64,000 nt of DNA from JBFMHP01 sp040752855 (GCA_040752855.1 JBFMHP010000012.1:1-64000), one strand, 5' to 3'; shown: positions 25,324-35,154, numbered from the stretch's first letter. Notes: a model not told the origin generated them from the letters alone. Translations and numbers: made by a program.

Positions 25324-26671
25324 AGGCTGGTTGCTCGCGTTGTCAGCAGGCACTCTGTATTGTGTGAATCAATGGTTGACAGTACATGGGTTAAAGTGGC
25401 CAACGACGTTACTCGTACTTGTGCTCTTTGGAGTGGTGGCGATCACAGCTGTTCAGCCTGCTTTACGACGCTATCTCCCGGCAATATTTTTTCTGTCTGT
25501 GATCGGATTTCCTGCGTATTCAGCAGATCCCTATGCGATAGATTATGTTGCACCCTTTAGTCTCGCAAAGTTTGTGGCACTTGGTAGCTTGGCCCTTATG
25601 TGCAGGCCAGCACTTTCAGTGTACGGGATATCGCTATTTTTTATTATTGTGATTGCGACCGGCATGGCTGTACTTCTCGGCCGGTTTGGCGATATATGGG
25701 CTGAAGTATGGTATGTCATTTTGATTGTCTTTGCGTTGAATACAATGGGTCGGAAGGGCCTCGCCAGTTCCGCGCATTTGCTTCTGAGTGCACTTGAACG
25801 CATCTTCTATCTGTTAGTTCCAATTGCTGCATTCACATACGCAACAGGGATGCATGATGAGCGATCTGGCGGAACGGTTGTATATTTCTATGGTCATTGG
25901 ATAGGCATAGCGACCACATTCGCTGTTTATGCGGCACTATCACAGCAATCCACGGTCTTTAGGGTGTCATGGATTAGGTTAACCCTACTGATTACTACCA
26001 TCTACGTTTGCATGGCGTCCTATCAGTCTGCACACTTCATCCTTTTTATTGTTGCAGTATTGATTGCGATGTACCAGCAACGCAAGAGGGGCGGCCGAAC
26101 TTCAAATATCTTTCTGCCGTTGATAGCTCTCACAGCTCTTCTATTGGCGGGCACAGTCATATTACAACGTGGCGAGACTGACAGTTGGCTTTATTTGAAA
26201 ATTTCCCAAGTATTCCTATTAGCATCTGGGGGTTTCGTCGAGGCAAGCAACTCAGTCACGATCCGTGTGTCGCAACTTATTTCGATGTTCGAACAAGGAA
26301 ATATCTGGACGATTCTCTTTGGCCGAGGAATGTCCTCAATTTATTTTCCCGAGGGAGCTTTGTGGGATAGCGTGATCTTTCATGAGGCAACCTTCCCAGA
26401 ACGAGAGTTGGCTTCAGGGCAGTTGCAATATATCCATGAGCCGGTCGTCATGCTGCTCAAATGGTCAGGACTGGTGGGCCTGACGTTGGTTATTCTGGGC
26501 TTGTTTGGCCTGAGACGAATTACCTATATAGATCGCCAGCAGGCTACGTTGGTGATTGTCGTGTTTCTGTTATTCTTCGCCTCTTCTCTTCATACTGGGA
26601 TACTGGTTACGGGACTGTTTATTTTATCTAAGGGAGTTAAGCTTTATGTCTCCACGAAAAGTTCTCATTAG
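25310..26671 (+). CDS. Wzy-like repeat-unit polymerase
   Basis: A 453-residue integral membrane protein with about 11-12 hydrophobic segments and one large periplasmic loop before the last helices (about residues 315-385, containing ILFGRGMSSIYFPEGALWD and a QLQYIHEPVVMLLKWSGL segment). The topology and the E-x-x-x-x-x-x-L-K-x-x-G element fit O-antigen ligase/polymerase proteins. Primary sequence is not diagnostic. The assignment rests on topology and the adjacent Wzx-like gene. Confidence 0.72.
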   Translation: MLSTKGWLLALSAGTLYCVNQWLTVHGLKWPTTLLVLVLFGVVAITAVQPALRRYLPAIFFLSVIGFPAYSADPYAIDYVAPFSLAKFVALGSLALMCRPALSVYGISLFFIIVIATGMAVLLGRFGDIWAEVWYVILIVFALNTMGRKGLASSAHLLLSALERIFYLLVPIAAFTYATGMHDERSGGTVVYFYGHWIGIATTFAVYAALSQQSTVFRVSWIRLTLLITTIYVCMASYQSAHFILFIVAVLIAMYQQRKRGGRTSNIFLPLIALTALLLAGTVILQRGETDSWLYLKISQVFLLASGGFVEASNSVTIRVSQLISMFEQGNIWTILFGRGMSSIYFPEGALWDSVIFHEATFPERELASGQLQYIHEPVVMLLKWSGLVGLTLVILGLFGLRRITYIDRQQATLVIVVFLLFFASSLHTGILVTGLFILSKGVKLYVSTKSSH

Positions 26672-27635
26672 CTACTGGGCTGACTCCGAAATTACTTTTG
26701 TTCGTTTCGCGCGTGCAAGATGTTTATCGTTAGGAATACCCTTTGAATTTCGGAAAGTATCACACCATCCGAGCTGGTTTGGACCGAAACGCTCGATCTT
26801 AATAAATGCAATACACCTGTCGCGTACTCTGATTGGCCTATTGAAGATGGGATTTGCTGGGAATGTTTGTGCTTTCGGAACAAATGTGTGTCGTGCATTA
26901 TTTTTCTTCTCTTGGCTGTTCAGACGAACCTACTACATTTACAATGAACTTCCGGAACACAGATCTAGTAACCCTTTGTATTGGATCGACAGAATAATTT
27001 TCAGGTATGCTCGATTCGTCTATGTCTCTACAGATGCAAGAGCACGGTTCGTGAAAGAGCTATACAATCTTCAGAGAGATATTGGTGTTGTGGAGAATAT
27101 CACTCTTAATGAGATTCCTGATATTCAATTGACACACCGTAACGATGTTGCGGTTTTTTCTGGTTCGATTACCCAAAAAAGATTTAACTCTCAGGATATA
27201 GATAAGTTCCGAATGCTGCGCGATTTTTTGGGGAAAAGTATAGTTGTATACGGCGTAGTTGCACGTAAACTCTCACCTGAGTTCGCTTCGCTGCTAGATT
27301 TTCGTGGCGCTGTTTCTCACGCAGAAATGATGAAGAAGTTAACTGACTTTCGATATGCATTGCTCGCATATTATCAAGGTGAGCCAAACTACGATCTGTG
27401 TGCACCGCTCAAGCTCTATGAGTACGTTGCGGCTGGTTGTCGCGTAATTTCGATCAACAAAAATGCTGGATTGTTGCGGGTGGCGGCGCGCTATCCTAAC
27501 CTTATATGCTTCATTGATGATTCGATGTCCCCGCACACTGTGCTAGATGAACATGCTTATGCTAAAGAGCGAGAAATGTTTTTGCAGGAGGCATTGAAGA
27601 GTAATGATCGATTCGCCATAGAGATTACTACATGA
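26646..27635 (+). CDS. GT-B glycosyltransferase (family 4-like)
   Basis: A 329-residue protein starting MSPRKVLISYWADSEITFV, overlapping the Wzy-like gene by 26 bases. The C-terminal half has the GT-B donor-site features: VAVFSGSITQKRF, then FRYALLAYYQGEPNYDLCAP with KLYEYVAAGCRVISIN, where the E of LYEY is the usual phosphate/ribose contact. No signal peptide is seen. It probably adds one sugar of the repeat unit; which one is unknown. Confidence 0.8.
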   Translation: MSPRKVLISYWADSEITFVRFARARCLSLGIPFEFRKVSHHPSWFGPKRSILINAIHLSRTLIGLLKMGFAGNVCAFGTNVCRALFFFSWLFRRTYYIYNELPEHRSSNPLYWIDRIIFRYARFVYVSTDARARFVKELYNLQRDIGVVENITLNEIPDIQLTHRNDVAVFSGSITQKRFNSQDIDKFRMLRDFLGKSIVVYGVVARKLSPEFASLLDFRGAVSHAEMMKKLTDFRYALLAYYQGEPNYDLCAPLKLYEYVAAGCRVISINKNAGLLRVAARYPNLICFIDDSMSPHTVLDEHAYAKEREMFLQEALKSNDRFAIEITT

Positions 27636-28438
27636 AATCATTTACAAGAACATCCCATCCAGCCGTTTCCGTTATTACGCCGTGTTTGAACGGAATTGCT
27701 TATCTTCCACAGATGGTGGCCTCGGTTATAGCTCAGACATTCTCGGATTGGGAGCTAATCTTTATAGACGATGGTTCAACGGACGGAAGCCTAGAGTACA
27801 TGATTGAAGCTGCATCCCAGGAACAGCGGATCGTCGTCAAGCATACGACTGGAAGAGTCGGTGCAGCAGCCGCGAGGAATATCGGTATATCCTCAGCCAG
27901 AGGCCAGTACGTGGCGTTTCTGGATTGTGACGACTGGTGGCTACCTGACAAACTTGCGCGACAGATTACATGTATGGAGCAGACTGGTGCGGCTTTCTCA
28001 TGCGCAGCATACATCGTATACGACCATTCTGGAAAGGTGATTCGTAAACAGAGTGTATATGGTCCTTTAACTAGCAGACGTCATCTTCACAAGCAGATAA
28101 TCGTCGGCTGTCTAACAGTGATGTATGATCGTATTCAGCTTCCTGTTGCTGCTTTTGTGACGGAGCTGAATCGTGCGGAGGACTATCTATTGTGGTATGA
28201 ATTGCTGCTGCAAGTCGAACGGCTAGGGATGGCGACTTGTGTAATCGAAGATGCGCTAGCGTGTTATCGAGCGCACAGTGGTGGAAAAAGCAGTAATAAA
28301 TACCGTCATGCATTGGCGCACTGGCGTATTTACCGTGATTATTTGGGGTTCTCTGTCCCCAAGGCGGGAGCATGCCTCCTCTCTTATGCCGCGAATGGAA
28401 TCTTCAACCGTTGCACGATATTACCGAGGTTCAAGTAA
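27632..28438 (+). CDS. Family 2 glycosyltransferase
   Basis: A 268-residue GT-A enzyme with VSVITPCLNGIAYLPQMVAS, FIDDGSTDGSLEYM, AAARNIGISSARGQYVAFLD and the DCDDWWLPDKLARQI donor/metal site; ELNRAEDYLLWYELLLQ is the catalytic-base region. No membrane anchor is visible. It overlaps the previous gene by four bases, and its stop overlaps the next start (TAATG). Confidence 0.88.
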   Translation: MKSFTRTSHPAVSVITPCLNGIAYLPQMVASVIAQTFSDWELIFIDDGSTDGSLEYMIEAASQEQRIVVKHTTGRVGAAAARNIGISSARGQYVAFLDCDDWWLPDKLARQITCMEQTGAAFSCAAYIVYDHSGKVIRKQSVYGPLTSRRHLHKQIIVGCLTVMYDRIQLPVAAFVTELNRAEDYLLWYELLLQVERLGMATCVIEDALACYRAHSGGKSSNKYRHALAHWRIYRDYLGFSVPKAGACLLSYAANGIFNRCTILPRFK

Positions 28439-29475
28439 TGACGGCCCACATCTCGAAAAGTTCTGATAAAGATCCGGGTTCTCCTACATCTATTTCTGTT
28501 GAAGCCAGAGCGGCTAAAGCATGCAAAAGGATTTCATATCAAGTGACTCAGTATTCGGCTCCGCGTCTTCTTACGCAGATTATGCAATGGCTATGCGCTC
28601 GATATATTAATAAAGTGACCACTTGGTTACATCGTTGCCTTCCAGTGTCGGTCAGGCTTCCATCTGGATTTGCCTTTGATCCTCACGACCATATTGGATC
28701 TCGAGTTCTCGCTAGTGGCATCTATGAGAGTCGAGAGATACAGGCCGCAGCGTGGCTGCTTTCAAAATTTGACTCTGCATCTGGAGTAATGGTTGATGTT
28801 GGAGCACACATTGGGGTTTATTCGTGTGTTTTATGTAGATACTTCAAAAGGGTAATCGCGTTTGAACCCAATCCTAGAGTGTTCATGCTTCTGCAATATA
28901 ACTGCTTTAATCTTCATAATGTAGATTTTCGACAGGTCGCGCTTGCTGATAGTCAGTCAACAGAGTATCTCGGAGTGGATCGCTGTAACACTGGTCATGC
29001 TGAATTGGGGGGAGGTAATACATCCAATTTTTCAGAGATGGACGTCTACTTCGTCCCAACTGACACGCTAGACGCACAACTGGTTAGTTTGGATATTCCG
29101 GTTCGATTCATTAAAATAGACGTAGAAGGTGAAGAGTGTAGAGTGATACGCGGGGCAGAAAAAATACTAAAGCGAGATAGACCGATTATTTCGTTCGAAT
29201 ACGTACAAGAATTCCAGGCTGATAATGATATTAATGTCTATGATTTTCTGATTTCGTATGATTATCGTATATTTGTAGTGGAGCATAGACATCTATCCAA
29301 GTATGAAATTTTGAATGCTTTGCACCGGCTGATCGTTTCGCCTGAATTGAATATGGTTGAGCTTATTGAGCGCCCACAATTAGATTCTCGGCTTCTGTTC
29401 GCAGTTCCGAGCGAACTGGTAGTTAATCTCGAAGAGATTGAAAAAAATGGCTTAGACAAGGTCGCAAGAGCGTAA
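28438..29475 (+). CDS. FkbM-family methyltransferase
   Basis: SAM-dependent methyltransferase of 345 residues. The core runs VMVDVGAHIGVYSCVLCRYF (SAM motif I, about residue 120), RVIAFEPNPRVFMLLQYN (motif II), then FIKIDVEGEECRVIRGAEKI and ISFEYVQEF, all diagnostic of FkbM proteins, which usually O-methylate sugars. The upstream extension of the frame overlaps the previous glycosyltransferase, so the TAATG start at 28438 is chosen. It is the last gene of the AT-rich cassette. SAM supply and recycling genes are encoded about 20 kb upstream. Confidence 0.87.
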   Translation: MTAHISKSSDKDPGSPTSISVEARAAKACKRISYQVTQYSAPRLLTQIMQWLCARYINKVTTWLHRCLPVSVRLPSGFAFDPHDHIGSRVLASGIYESREIQAAAWLLSKFDSASGVMVDVGAHIGVYSCVLCRYFKRVIAFEPNPRVFMLLQYNCFNLHNVDFRQVALADSQSTEYLGVDRCNTGHAELGGGNTSNFSEMDVYFVPTDTLDAQLVSLDIPVRFIKIDVEGEECRVIRGAEKILKRDRPIISFEYVQEFQADNDINVYDFLISYDYRIFVVEHRHLSKYEILNALHRLIVSPELNMVELIERPQLDSRLLFAVPSELVVNLEEIEKNGLDKVARA

Positions 29476-30069
29476 TCAAAGGTTGTTATATATTGCAATA
29501 CAGAGATAAATGTGCTTTGTCGTTGCGACCTCAGATATGCAGGTTTTGTGGTTCGGGAATTTGTGACTCTATTCGAGAATTTTTACGTCTCCTCAAGATG
29601 CTTATGGTCGGTAGTTGTGCTTTTCAGTGGTTTTCGCGTTTTGTTGACAGTAGATTTACTTGAAGGCTAAATACGCTTATATTCTTTTTGGCACGCGCTG
29701 TGAAGCCCCGATGAGTGCTGCCGATCAGTCATCTCAAGGAAATGCGTTGAGATTCTGCATGATCTGCGGCTTCAGATGATTTGATATCTAGTTACTCTAA
29801 ACGAGTACGCAGAGGTGGTTATACAACATGCATTTGCGATGGATTTTGAATGTGCTGTGAGTTTTTGGTCCTGCTGTATTTTGGCTGAACTTGGCTGAAA
29901 TTGTCTCTATGCATCTATCGTTTGGATATGTTGTGAGTAGCATTCACGTCTGCAGTGTTATTGCTAAAATTAGTTTTAGAATTTTGGTGCTGTGTGCAAT
30001 TTTTGAACGCAATATTGATTTGTGTCACAGCTGAATTTGCAGGTAACCAACTAAGATCAAGACTGTCAA
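29476..30069. other. 594-base gene-free gap, AT-rich
   Basis: No convincing reading frame or RNA gene on either strand; the only open frame near the end shares sequence with the manC start region. It contains TTGACA at about 29644 followed by AT-rich sequence, but no well-spaced -10 box. It may hold a promoter for manC or be debris from lost genes at the end of the variable cassette. Confidence 0.5.
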
Positions 30070-31494
30070 ATGATTCCCGTAATAATTTCAGGTGGCTCTG
30101 GCACCAGACTTTGGCCGGTTTCGCGCAAGAATCGCCCCAAGCAATTCATTGACCTTGTTAACGACCGTAGCATGTTTCAGAACACGCTCGATAGGCTTGA
30201 GGGCGCTGAGAGATTGTCGCAGCCGATAATTGTCTGTAATCACGATCATCGTTTTATGGTGGCCGATCAATTACAGGGGACTTGGGGTGATTCGTCGACT
30301 ATTTTACTTGAACCACTTGGGCGTAACACGGCGCCTGCGATTGCCTTGGCTGCCTTAGCCGCGGAGACGGCGTATGGAGGGAATACTGTTTTGCTGGTAT
30401 TGCCAGCCGACCACCATATTGTTGATGCTGCCGGCTTCCGTTCCACGGTTGAACGTGCTTGTGTCTTGGCGGATCAGGGGATGATGGTGACCTTTGGGAT
30501 CGTGCCGACTAATCCTGAAACTGGTTACGGTTATATCAGGGTAGGTAAAAGAGTGTCGGGCTCTGATGTCACAGCGTGTGTTATAGCTAAGTTTGTTGAG
30601 AAACCTGATCTCATAACCGCTCAAGGATACGTCTCGAGTGGTGAGTACTACTGGAACAGCGGAATGTTTATGTTCCAGGCAGGCCGTTACCTTGAGGAGT
30701 TGGGACAACATCGTCCCGATATTCTGGAGGTTTGCAGGGAGGCTTATAAATCTGCTTCTCGTGATTTGGATTTTACTCGTATTCCCCAAGACATTTTTGC
30801 GAAATGCCCAGAGGACTCCATTGACTATGCCGTGATGGAAAAGACAGATCGAGCGGTTGTCGTGCCTCTCGATGTGGGTTGGAGCGATGTAGGCGCGTGG
30901 TTGGCGTTATGGGAGTTGGGTAGCAAGGATGACCGCGGAAATGTGTCCCACGGCGATGTGTGGCATATCAACAGCAACAACTGTTATTTTCACGCCGAGA
31001 GCAAAATGATCGCCGCCGTGGGGGTGAATAACATCGTGGTGGTGGAGACGCCAGATGGTGTTATGGTCGTCGATCGCAATCGAACGCAAGATGTTAAGAA
31101 AATTGTTGATCAGCTTAAAGCCGCAGGACGTAAAGAAACCGATTTTCATCGTGAAGTGCATCGGCCATGGGGTGTGTATGATTCCATTGATAGCGGCGGA
31201 CGCTATCAAGTGAAGCATATCACGGTAAAGCCGGGTGCCAAGCTCTCGGTGCAAATGCATCATCACCGTGCCGAACATTGGGTAGTGGTGACGGGTACGG
31301 CTAAGGTGACAGTTGACGGTAAGGAGATGTTGCTGACGGAGAATCAGTCTACCTATATTCCGATTGGCGCCGTGCATTCATTGGAGAATCCGGGCAAGAT
31401 TCCTCTGGAGATTATTGAAGTACAGTCGGGCGCCTATCTTGGAGAGGACGATATCGTCCGGTTTGAGGATCGTTATGGTCGGTCGAAGGACTGA
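30070..31494 (+). CDS. manC: Mannose-1-phosphate guanylyltransferase / mannose-6-phosphate isomerase
   Basis: Bifunctional type II enzyme making GDP-mannose. The N-terminal nucleotidyltransferase (residues 1 to about 280) has ISGGSGTRLWPVSRKNRPKQ and GRNTAPAIALAA, with KPD in FVEKPDLITAQ. The C-terminal cupin isomerase domain has RPWGVYDSI, GRYQVKHITVKPGAKLSVQM, HHHRAEHWVVV (metal ligands) and a closing DIVRFEDRYGR. 474 residues, normal. It feeds Gmd and mannose incorporation; the phosphomannomutase gene follows. Confidence 0.97.
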   Translation: MIPVIISGGSGTRLWPVSRKNRPKQFIDLVNDRSMFQNTLDRLEGAERLSQPIIVCNHDHRFMVADQLQGTWGDSSTILLEPLGRNTAPAIALAALAAETAYGGNTVLLVLPADHHIVDAAGFRSTVERACVLADQGMMVTFGIVPTNPETGYGYIRVGKRVSGSDVTACVIAKFVEKPDLITAQGYVSSGEYYWNSGMFMFQAGRYLEELGQHRPDILEVCREAYKSASRDLDFTRIPQDIFAKCPEDSIDYAVMEKTDRAVVVPLDVGWSDVGAWLALWELGSKDDRGNVSHGDVWHINSNNCYFHAESKMIAAVGVNNIVVVETPDGVMVVDRNRTQDVKKIVDQLKAAGRKETDFHREVHRPWGVYDSIDSGGRYQVKHITVKPGAKLSVQMHHHRAEHWVVVTGTAKVTVDGKEMLLTENQSTYIPIGAVHSLENPGKIPLEIIEVQSGAYLGEDDIVRFEDRYGRSKD

Positions 31495-31522
31495 GTACTG
31501 AGATTAGAGGGGCAATGGGAGT

Positions 31523-33004
31523 ATGCATGTTCTAATCTCTGAGTTGATGGCGAGTAGTGGTGTCAAGTTTGGCACGAGTGGCGCGCGTGGGCTTGCATCG
31601 CAGATGACCGACCGGGTCTGCTATGTATATACTCGCGCATTTCTTCAACATCTCGAGTCCCGTGGTGAAATAAAGCGGGGCGATCGTGTGGCAGTTGCCG
31701 GTGATTTTCGGCCTAGTTCGCCGCGGATTCTCGCTGCATGCGCTAAATCAATCGCGGATTCGGGATATATGCCTGATTTCTGCGGTTTTATTCCCACTCC
31801 TGCGGTCGCTTTCTATGCGATTTCGAACCATATGGCCAGCCTGATGGTCACGGGCAGCCACATCCCGGATGATCGTAACGGGATCAAGTTCAACAAACCA
31901 ACAGGTGAGATCCTAAAGGAGGACGAGCAAGGGATTGCGCAGCAACGGGTAGCGATCGATGATGGCATGTTTGGTGCGGACGGGATGCTAACAGATTTAT
32001 ACCCGCTTGACGCCATCAATACATCGGCGGAATCACTTTATCTTGATCGCTATGTGCAATTTTTTGGTGCCGATGTTCTCAAGGGAAAGAGGGTAGCGGT
32101 CTATCAGCATTCATCCGTGGCTCGCGATATTTTACCGTTGGTCTTTAGCGCATTAGGCGCTGAGGTGATTGTGCTCGGGCGCTCCGATAGTTTTATCCCT
32201 GTTGATACAGAGGCAATCCGGCCTGAGGATGTACGCTTGGCGAAGCAGTGGGCTAAGGAATACAAGTTTGATTGCATCGTGTCTGCTGATGGTGATGGTG
32301 ACCGGCCTTTGATCGGTGATGAGCGCGGCAACTGGTTGCGAGGCGATGTGGCTGGCATTCTGTGCGCTCGCTATCTTGAGGCGTATGCAGTCGCGACTCC
32401 GGTCAGTAGTAATAGCGCTGTGGAAAAAAGTGGCTGGTTCAAGAAGGTCGCGCGCACCCGAATTGGTTCTCCCTTTGTGATCGCAGCAATGGAGCAGGCA
32501 TTATCTGAGCATGGGAACGTTGTTGGCTATGAAGCCAATGGAGGCTTTCTGATCGCAAGTGATATTACTATCGATGACAGGTTGTTGCGGGCCCTGCCTA
32601 CCCGCGATGCCGCGATTGTGCCACTTGCTATTATGATGTTGGCGGATCGAGAGGGTCGCTCTATATCGGGATTGTTGTCACTGTTGCCGGGGCGATTTAC
32701 CTATAGTGAGAGGATTAAGGATTTTCCAACTGAGTTGAGTGCCAGCCGTCTTTCTCAGTTCAGTAGTGGTAGACTCCATCATGACAAGGCCAAGGTTGAG
32801 CGGGAGTTTCCTGAGCTTGGTCCAGTGATGTCCATTGATACCACTGATGGAATCCGTATCACCTTCGACAGTGCCGAAGTAATACATCTAAGGCCCTCCG
32901 GAAATGCCCCTGAGCTGCGCTGCTATACCGAGGCTGATACTGAGAAGCGAGCCTTTGATTTAAATGCCTATTGCATCGCCATTATGCAGGGGTGGCGGGC
33001 ATAA
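31523..33004 (+). CDS. Phosphomannomutase / phosphohexomutase
   Basis: Interconverts hexose 6- and 1-phosphates, here most likely mannose. Alpha-D-phosphohexomutase features: FGTSGARGLAS, the phosphoserine loop VTGSHIPDDRNGIKFNKP (TGSHIP rather than the common TASHNP), the metal site DGDGDRPLIGD, the sugar loop GYEANGGF and the phosphate loop RPSGNAPELR. 493 residues. A later in-frame ATG at 31547 (MASSGVKFGTSG) is also a plausible start. With manC upstream it completes GDP-mannose synthesis. Glucosamine or glucose substrates are less likely. Confidence 0.88.
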   Translation: MHVLISELMASSGVKFGTSGARGLASQMTDRVCYVYTRAFLQHLESRGEIKRGDRVAVAGDFRPSSPRILAACAKSIADSGYMPDFCGFIPTPAVAFYAISNHMASLMVTGSHIPDDRNGIKFNKPTGEILKEDEQGIAQQRVAIDDGMFGADGMLTDLYPLDAINTSAESLYLDRYVQFFGADVLKGKRVAVYQHSSVARDILPLVFSALGAEVIVLGRSDSFIPVDTEAIRPEDVRLAKQWAKEYKFDCIVSADGDGDRPLIGDERGNWLRGDVAGILCARYLEAYAVATPVSSNSAVEKSGWFKKVARTRIGSPFVIAAMEQALSEHGNVVGYEANGGFLIASDITIDDRLLRALPTRDAAIVPLAIMMLADREGRSISGLLSLLPGRFTYSERIKDFPTELSASRLSQFSSGRLHHDKAKVEREFPELGPVMSIDTTDGIRITFDSAEVIHLRPSGNAPELRCYTEADTEKRAFDLNAYCIAIMQGWRA

Positions 33005-33093
33005 TATTGAACCTCGATTGATTTTTTTGGTCATTTGTGCCCCCGGCTTACGCTATACTTACCTAAAATCTTATAGGGAATTAGTTGAGAATT

Positions 33094-34155
33094 ATGATGG
33101 GTTATACAAGCTTCTTTGCAGCCTTTGCTGTTACCTTGCTCGCGATCTATTTTATAAAACCTGTAGCCTTGCGCATTGGTCTGGCCGATTGTCCGGGGGG
33201 ACGGAAGTGCCATGAGGGCGTGGTGCCGTTGGTGGGCGGCGTCGCAATGTTCATGGGTTTTGTGTTCTCCCTAGTTGCGTTGCCTGAACCTATCGAGGAG
33301 TTTCGCAGTTTTGTCTTGGCGATTGCCATGCTGGTCATTGTGGGGGTGCTTGATGACCTACATGGTTTGTCGGCACGTGCACGATTTGTTGCACAGATAT
33401 TCGCCGCTTTGATCATGGTGTTTTGGGGTGGCAATGTTCTAACCAGCTTAGGCAGCTTGCTTTCCAGTGATCCGCTTGTCCTTGGGATATTCGCCATTCC
33501 GTTTACTGTGTTTGGCGTGGTCGGAGTGATCAATGCGTTGAATATGTCAGACGGCGTTGACGGCTTGGCCGGCAGTCTGGTGGTGATTTCGCTGATATCC
33601 ATGTCGGTGTTGGCGCTCTCTGCCAAGAGCTTGCCCGATGCGCATGTGATGTTGCTGTTGGTTATCACGATCATGGCTTTTTTGTGCCTGAATTTCCCGA
33701 TCCCCGGCAGGAAGAGTGCCAAGATCTTTATGGGCGATGCGGGAAGCATGTTTCTGGGGTTTGCCTTGGCATGGTTTGCCATTGAGTTGAGCCAAGGTGA
33801 GTCTGCCGTGATGTCGCCGGTGGCGGCGTTGTGGATCGTCGGCCTGCCCATCATGGATACCGTAGCGGTTATGTTCCGCAGGATCATCAGAAGGCGCTCG
33901 CCTTTTACGCCTGATCGATCCCACCTACATCATGTTCTGCTATTGGCGGGTTACGGTTCTCGCGGGACGGTCTTGATCATGATCGTGATTCAGACGCTTT
34001 GCTGTCTGGCCGGTGCATCCATCGGCTACTTTGGCATCCCTGAATATCTGATGTTCTACGCTTACCTTTTCGTATTCGCTCTGTACTATTGGGCTATGAT
34101 ACGGGCATGGAAGGTTATGAAAATCATTAAGCTCAAAAAGCGGATACGCTATTAG
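33094..34155 (+). CDS. Undecaprenyl-phosphate sugar-1-phosphate transferase (WecA/WbpL type)
   Basis: Polyprenol-phosphate HexNAc-1-phosphate transferase that starts the repeat unit on the lipid carrier. About 10-11 membrane helices. Conserved cytoplasmic motifs: LADCPGGRKCHEGVVPLVGG, VLDDLHGLSARARF (Asp-Asp Mg site), NALNMSDGVDGLAG, FMGDAGSMFLGF and the His motif DRSHLHHVLL. The ATG at 33094 is chosen over a TTG at 33085. 353 residues, full length. It is the only initiating transferase visible in the window, so it likely primes this polysaccharide with a GlcNAc, GalNAc or deoxyHexNAc phosphate. Confidence 0.9.
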   Translation: MMGYTSFFAAFAVTLLAIYFIKPVALRIGLADCPGGRKCHEGVVPLVGGVAMFMGFVFSLVALPEPIEEFRSFVLAIAMLVIVGVLDDLHGLSARARFVAQIFAALIMVFWGGNVLTSLGSLLSSDPLVLGIFAIPFTVFGVVGVINALNMSDGVDGLAGSLVVISLISMSVLALSAKSLPDAHVMLLLVITIMAFLCLNFPIPGRKSAKIFMGDAGSMFLGFALAWFAIELSQGESAVMSPVAALWIVGLPIMDTVAVMFRRIIRRRSPFTPDRSHLHHVLLLAGYGSRGTVLIMIVIQTLCCLAGASIGYFGIPEYLMFYAYLFVFALYYWAMIRAWKVMKIIKLKKRIRY

Positions 34156-34217
34156 GAGAATCCTGATTCGCGGCATTCTGGCGGATGCTCAGGCGAGATA
34201 AATAGAGTTGATAGTGT

Positions 34218-35141
34218 ATGCAAATATTGGTTACTGGTGGTGCTGGGTTCATCGGTTCAAACTTGGTGGATGTGCTGCTTCAGGATGGTTATCGGGTAAG
34301 AGTGATAGACAATCTCAGTACGGGAAAACTTGAGAATCTCCCACTGCATCACGCCAATTTGGAGTTTATCAATGGGGATATTACGGATAAGGCTCTGATT
34401 GACGATGTGGCGCTGGGCGTTGACAAGATCGTGCATCTGGCCGCAATCGCGTCGGTCCAAGCTTCTGTAGATGATCCAATCGCAACCCATCGGGCTAATT
34501 TTGATGGTACCTTGAATCTCCTCGCCGCGGCGCAAAACCACGGTATCAACAAGTTTATCTATGCTTCGTCTGCTGCAGTTTATGGGGATGTAAAAACCTT
34601 GCCGGTGCCTGAATCAGCGGCGCTTGCACCATTGACTCCTTATGCCGCCGATAAATTGGCGGGCGAATACTATTTGGACTTTTATGTGCGTCAATTCGGC
34701 TTGAATGCCTTGGCCTTTCGGTTTTTCAATATCTATGGTCCGAGACAGGACCCGTCATCCCCCTACTCAGGGGTAATCAGCATATTCACTGAACGCGCCA
34801 AGAAGGGATTGCCGATTACAATCTTCGGTGATGGTGAGCAGACGAGGGACTTTGTGTTCATTGGGGATTTGGTAAAAGTGCTGGTAAAAGGGCTTGAATT
34901 CCCGGTTTCTGGATTTCATGTGATGAACGTGGGCAATGGGAGTGGTACGTCGCTTTTGGAGATGGTGTCGACCATTGAATCGATTGTTGGTCATGAGATT
35001 GAGAAAAAATTCGCGAACGCAAGACCCGGTGATATCAGGCATTCGCGCGCCAATATCGATAGGTTGCGCGAGTTGCTTGGTACTGCGCCCGTTACGCCTC
35101 TTAGAAAGGGGCTTGAAGCGTTGATCGCGTCTTTGAGGTGA
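34218..35141 (+). CDS. NAD-dependent epimerase, UDP-hexose/HexNAc 4-epimerase type
   Basis: A short-chain extended epimerase of 307 residues. It has VTGGAGFIGSNLVD, DNLSTGKLENLP, HLAAIASVQASV, SSAAVYGD, and YAADK as the Tyr-x3-Lys pair in LTPYAADKLAGEYYLDFY. The GalE/WbpP-like features and the WecA-type gene next to it suggest it supplies the GalNAc- or Gal-type nucleotide for initiation. The exact substrate cannot be fixed. A small stem-loop follows the stop, so it may be the last gene of the polysaccharide locus proper. Confidence 0.82.
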   Translation: MQILVTGGAGFIGSNLVDVLLQDGYRVRVIDNLSTGKLENLPLHHANLEFINGDITDKALIDDVALGVDKIVHLAAIASVQASVDDPIATHRANFDGTLNLLAAAQNHGINKFIYASSAAVYGDVKTLPVPESAALAPLTPYAADKLAGEYYLDFYVRQFGLNALAFRFFNIYGPRQDPSSPYSGVISIFTERAKKGLPITIFGDGEQTRDFVFIGDLVKVLVKGLEFPVSGFHVMNVGNGSGTSLLEMVSTIESIVGHEIEKKFANARPGDIRHSRANIDRLRELLGTAPVTPLRKGLEALIASLR

Positions 35142-35154
35142 GCCGGCGCTTTTT

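Noticed and set aside
29955..30152. Short plus-strand frame before manC
   Set aside because: It overlaps the true manC start in another frame and has no ribosome-binding site or similarity.
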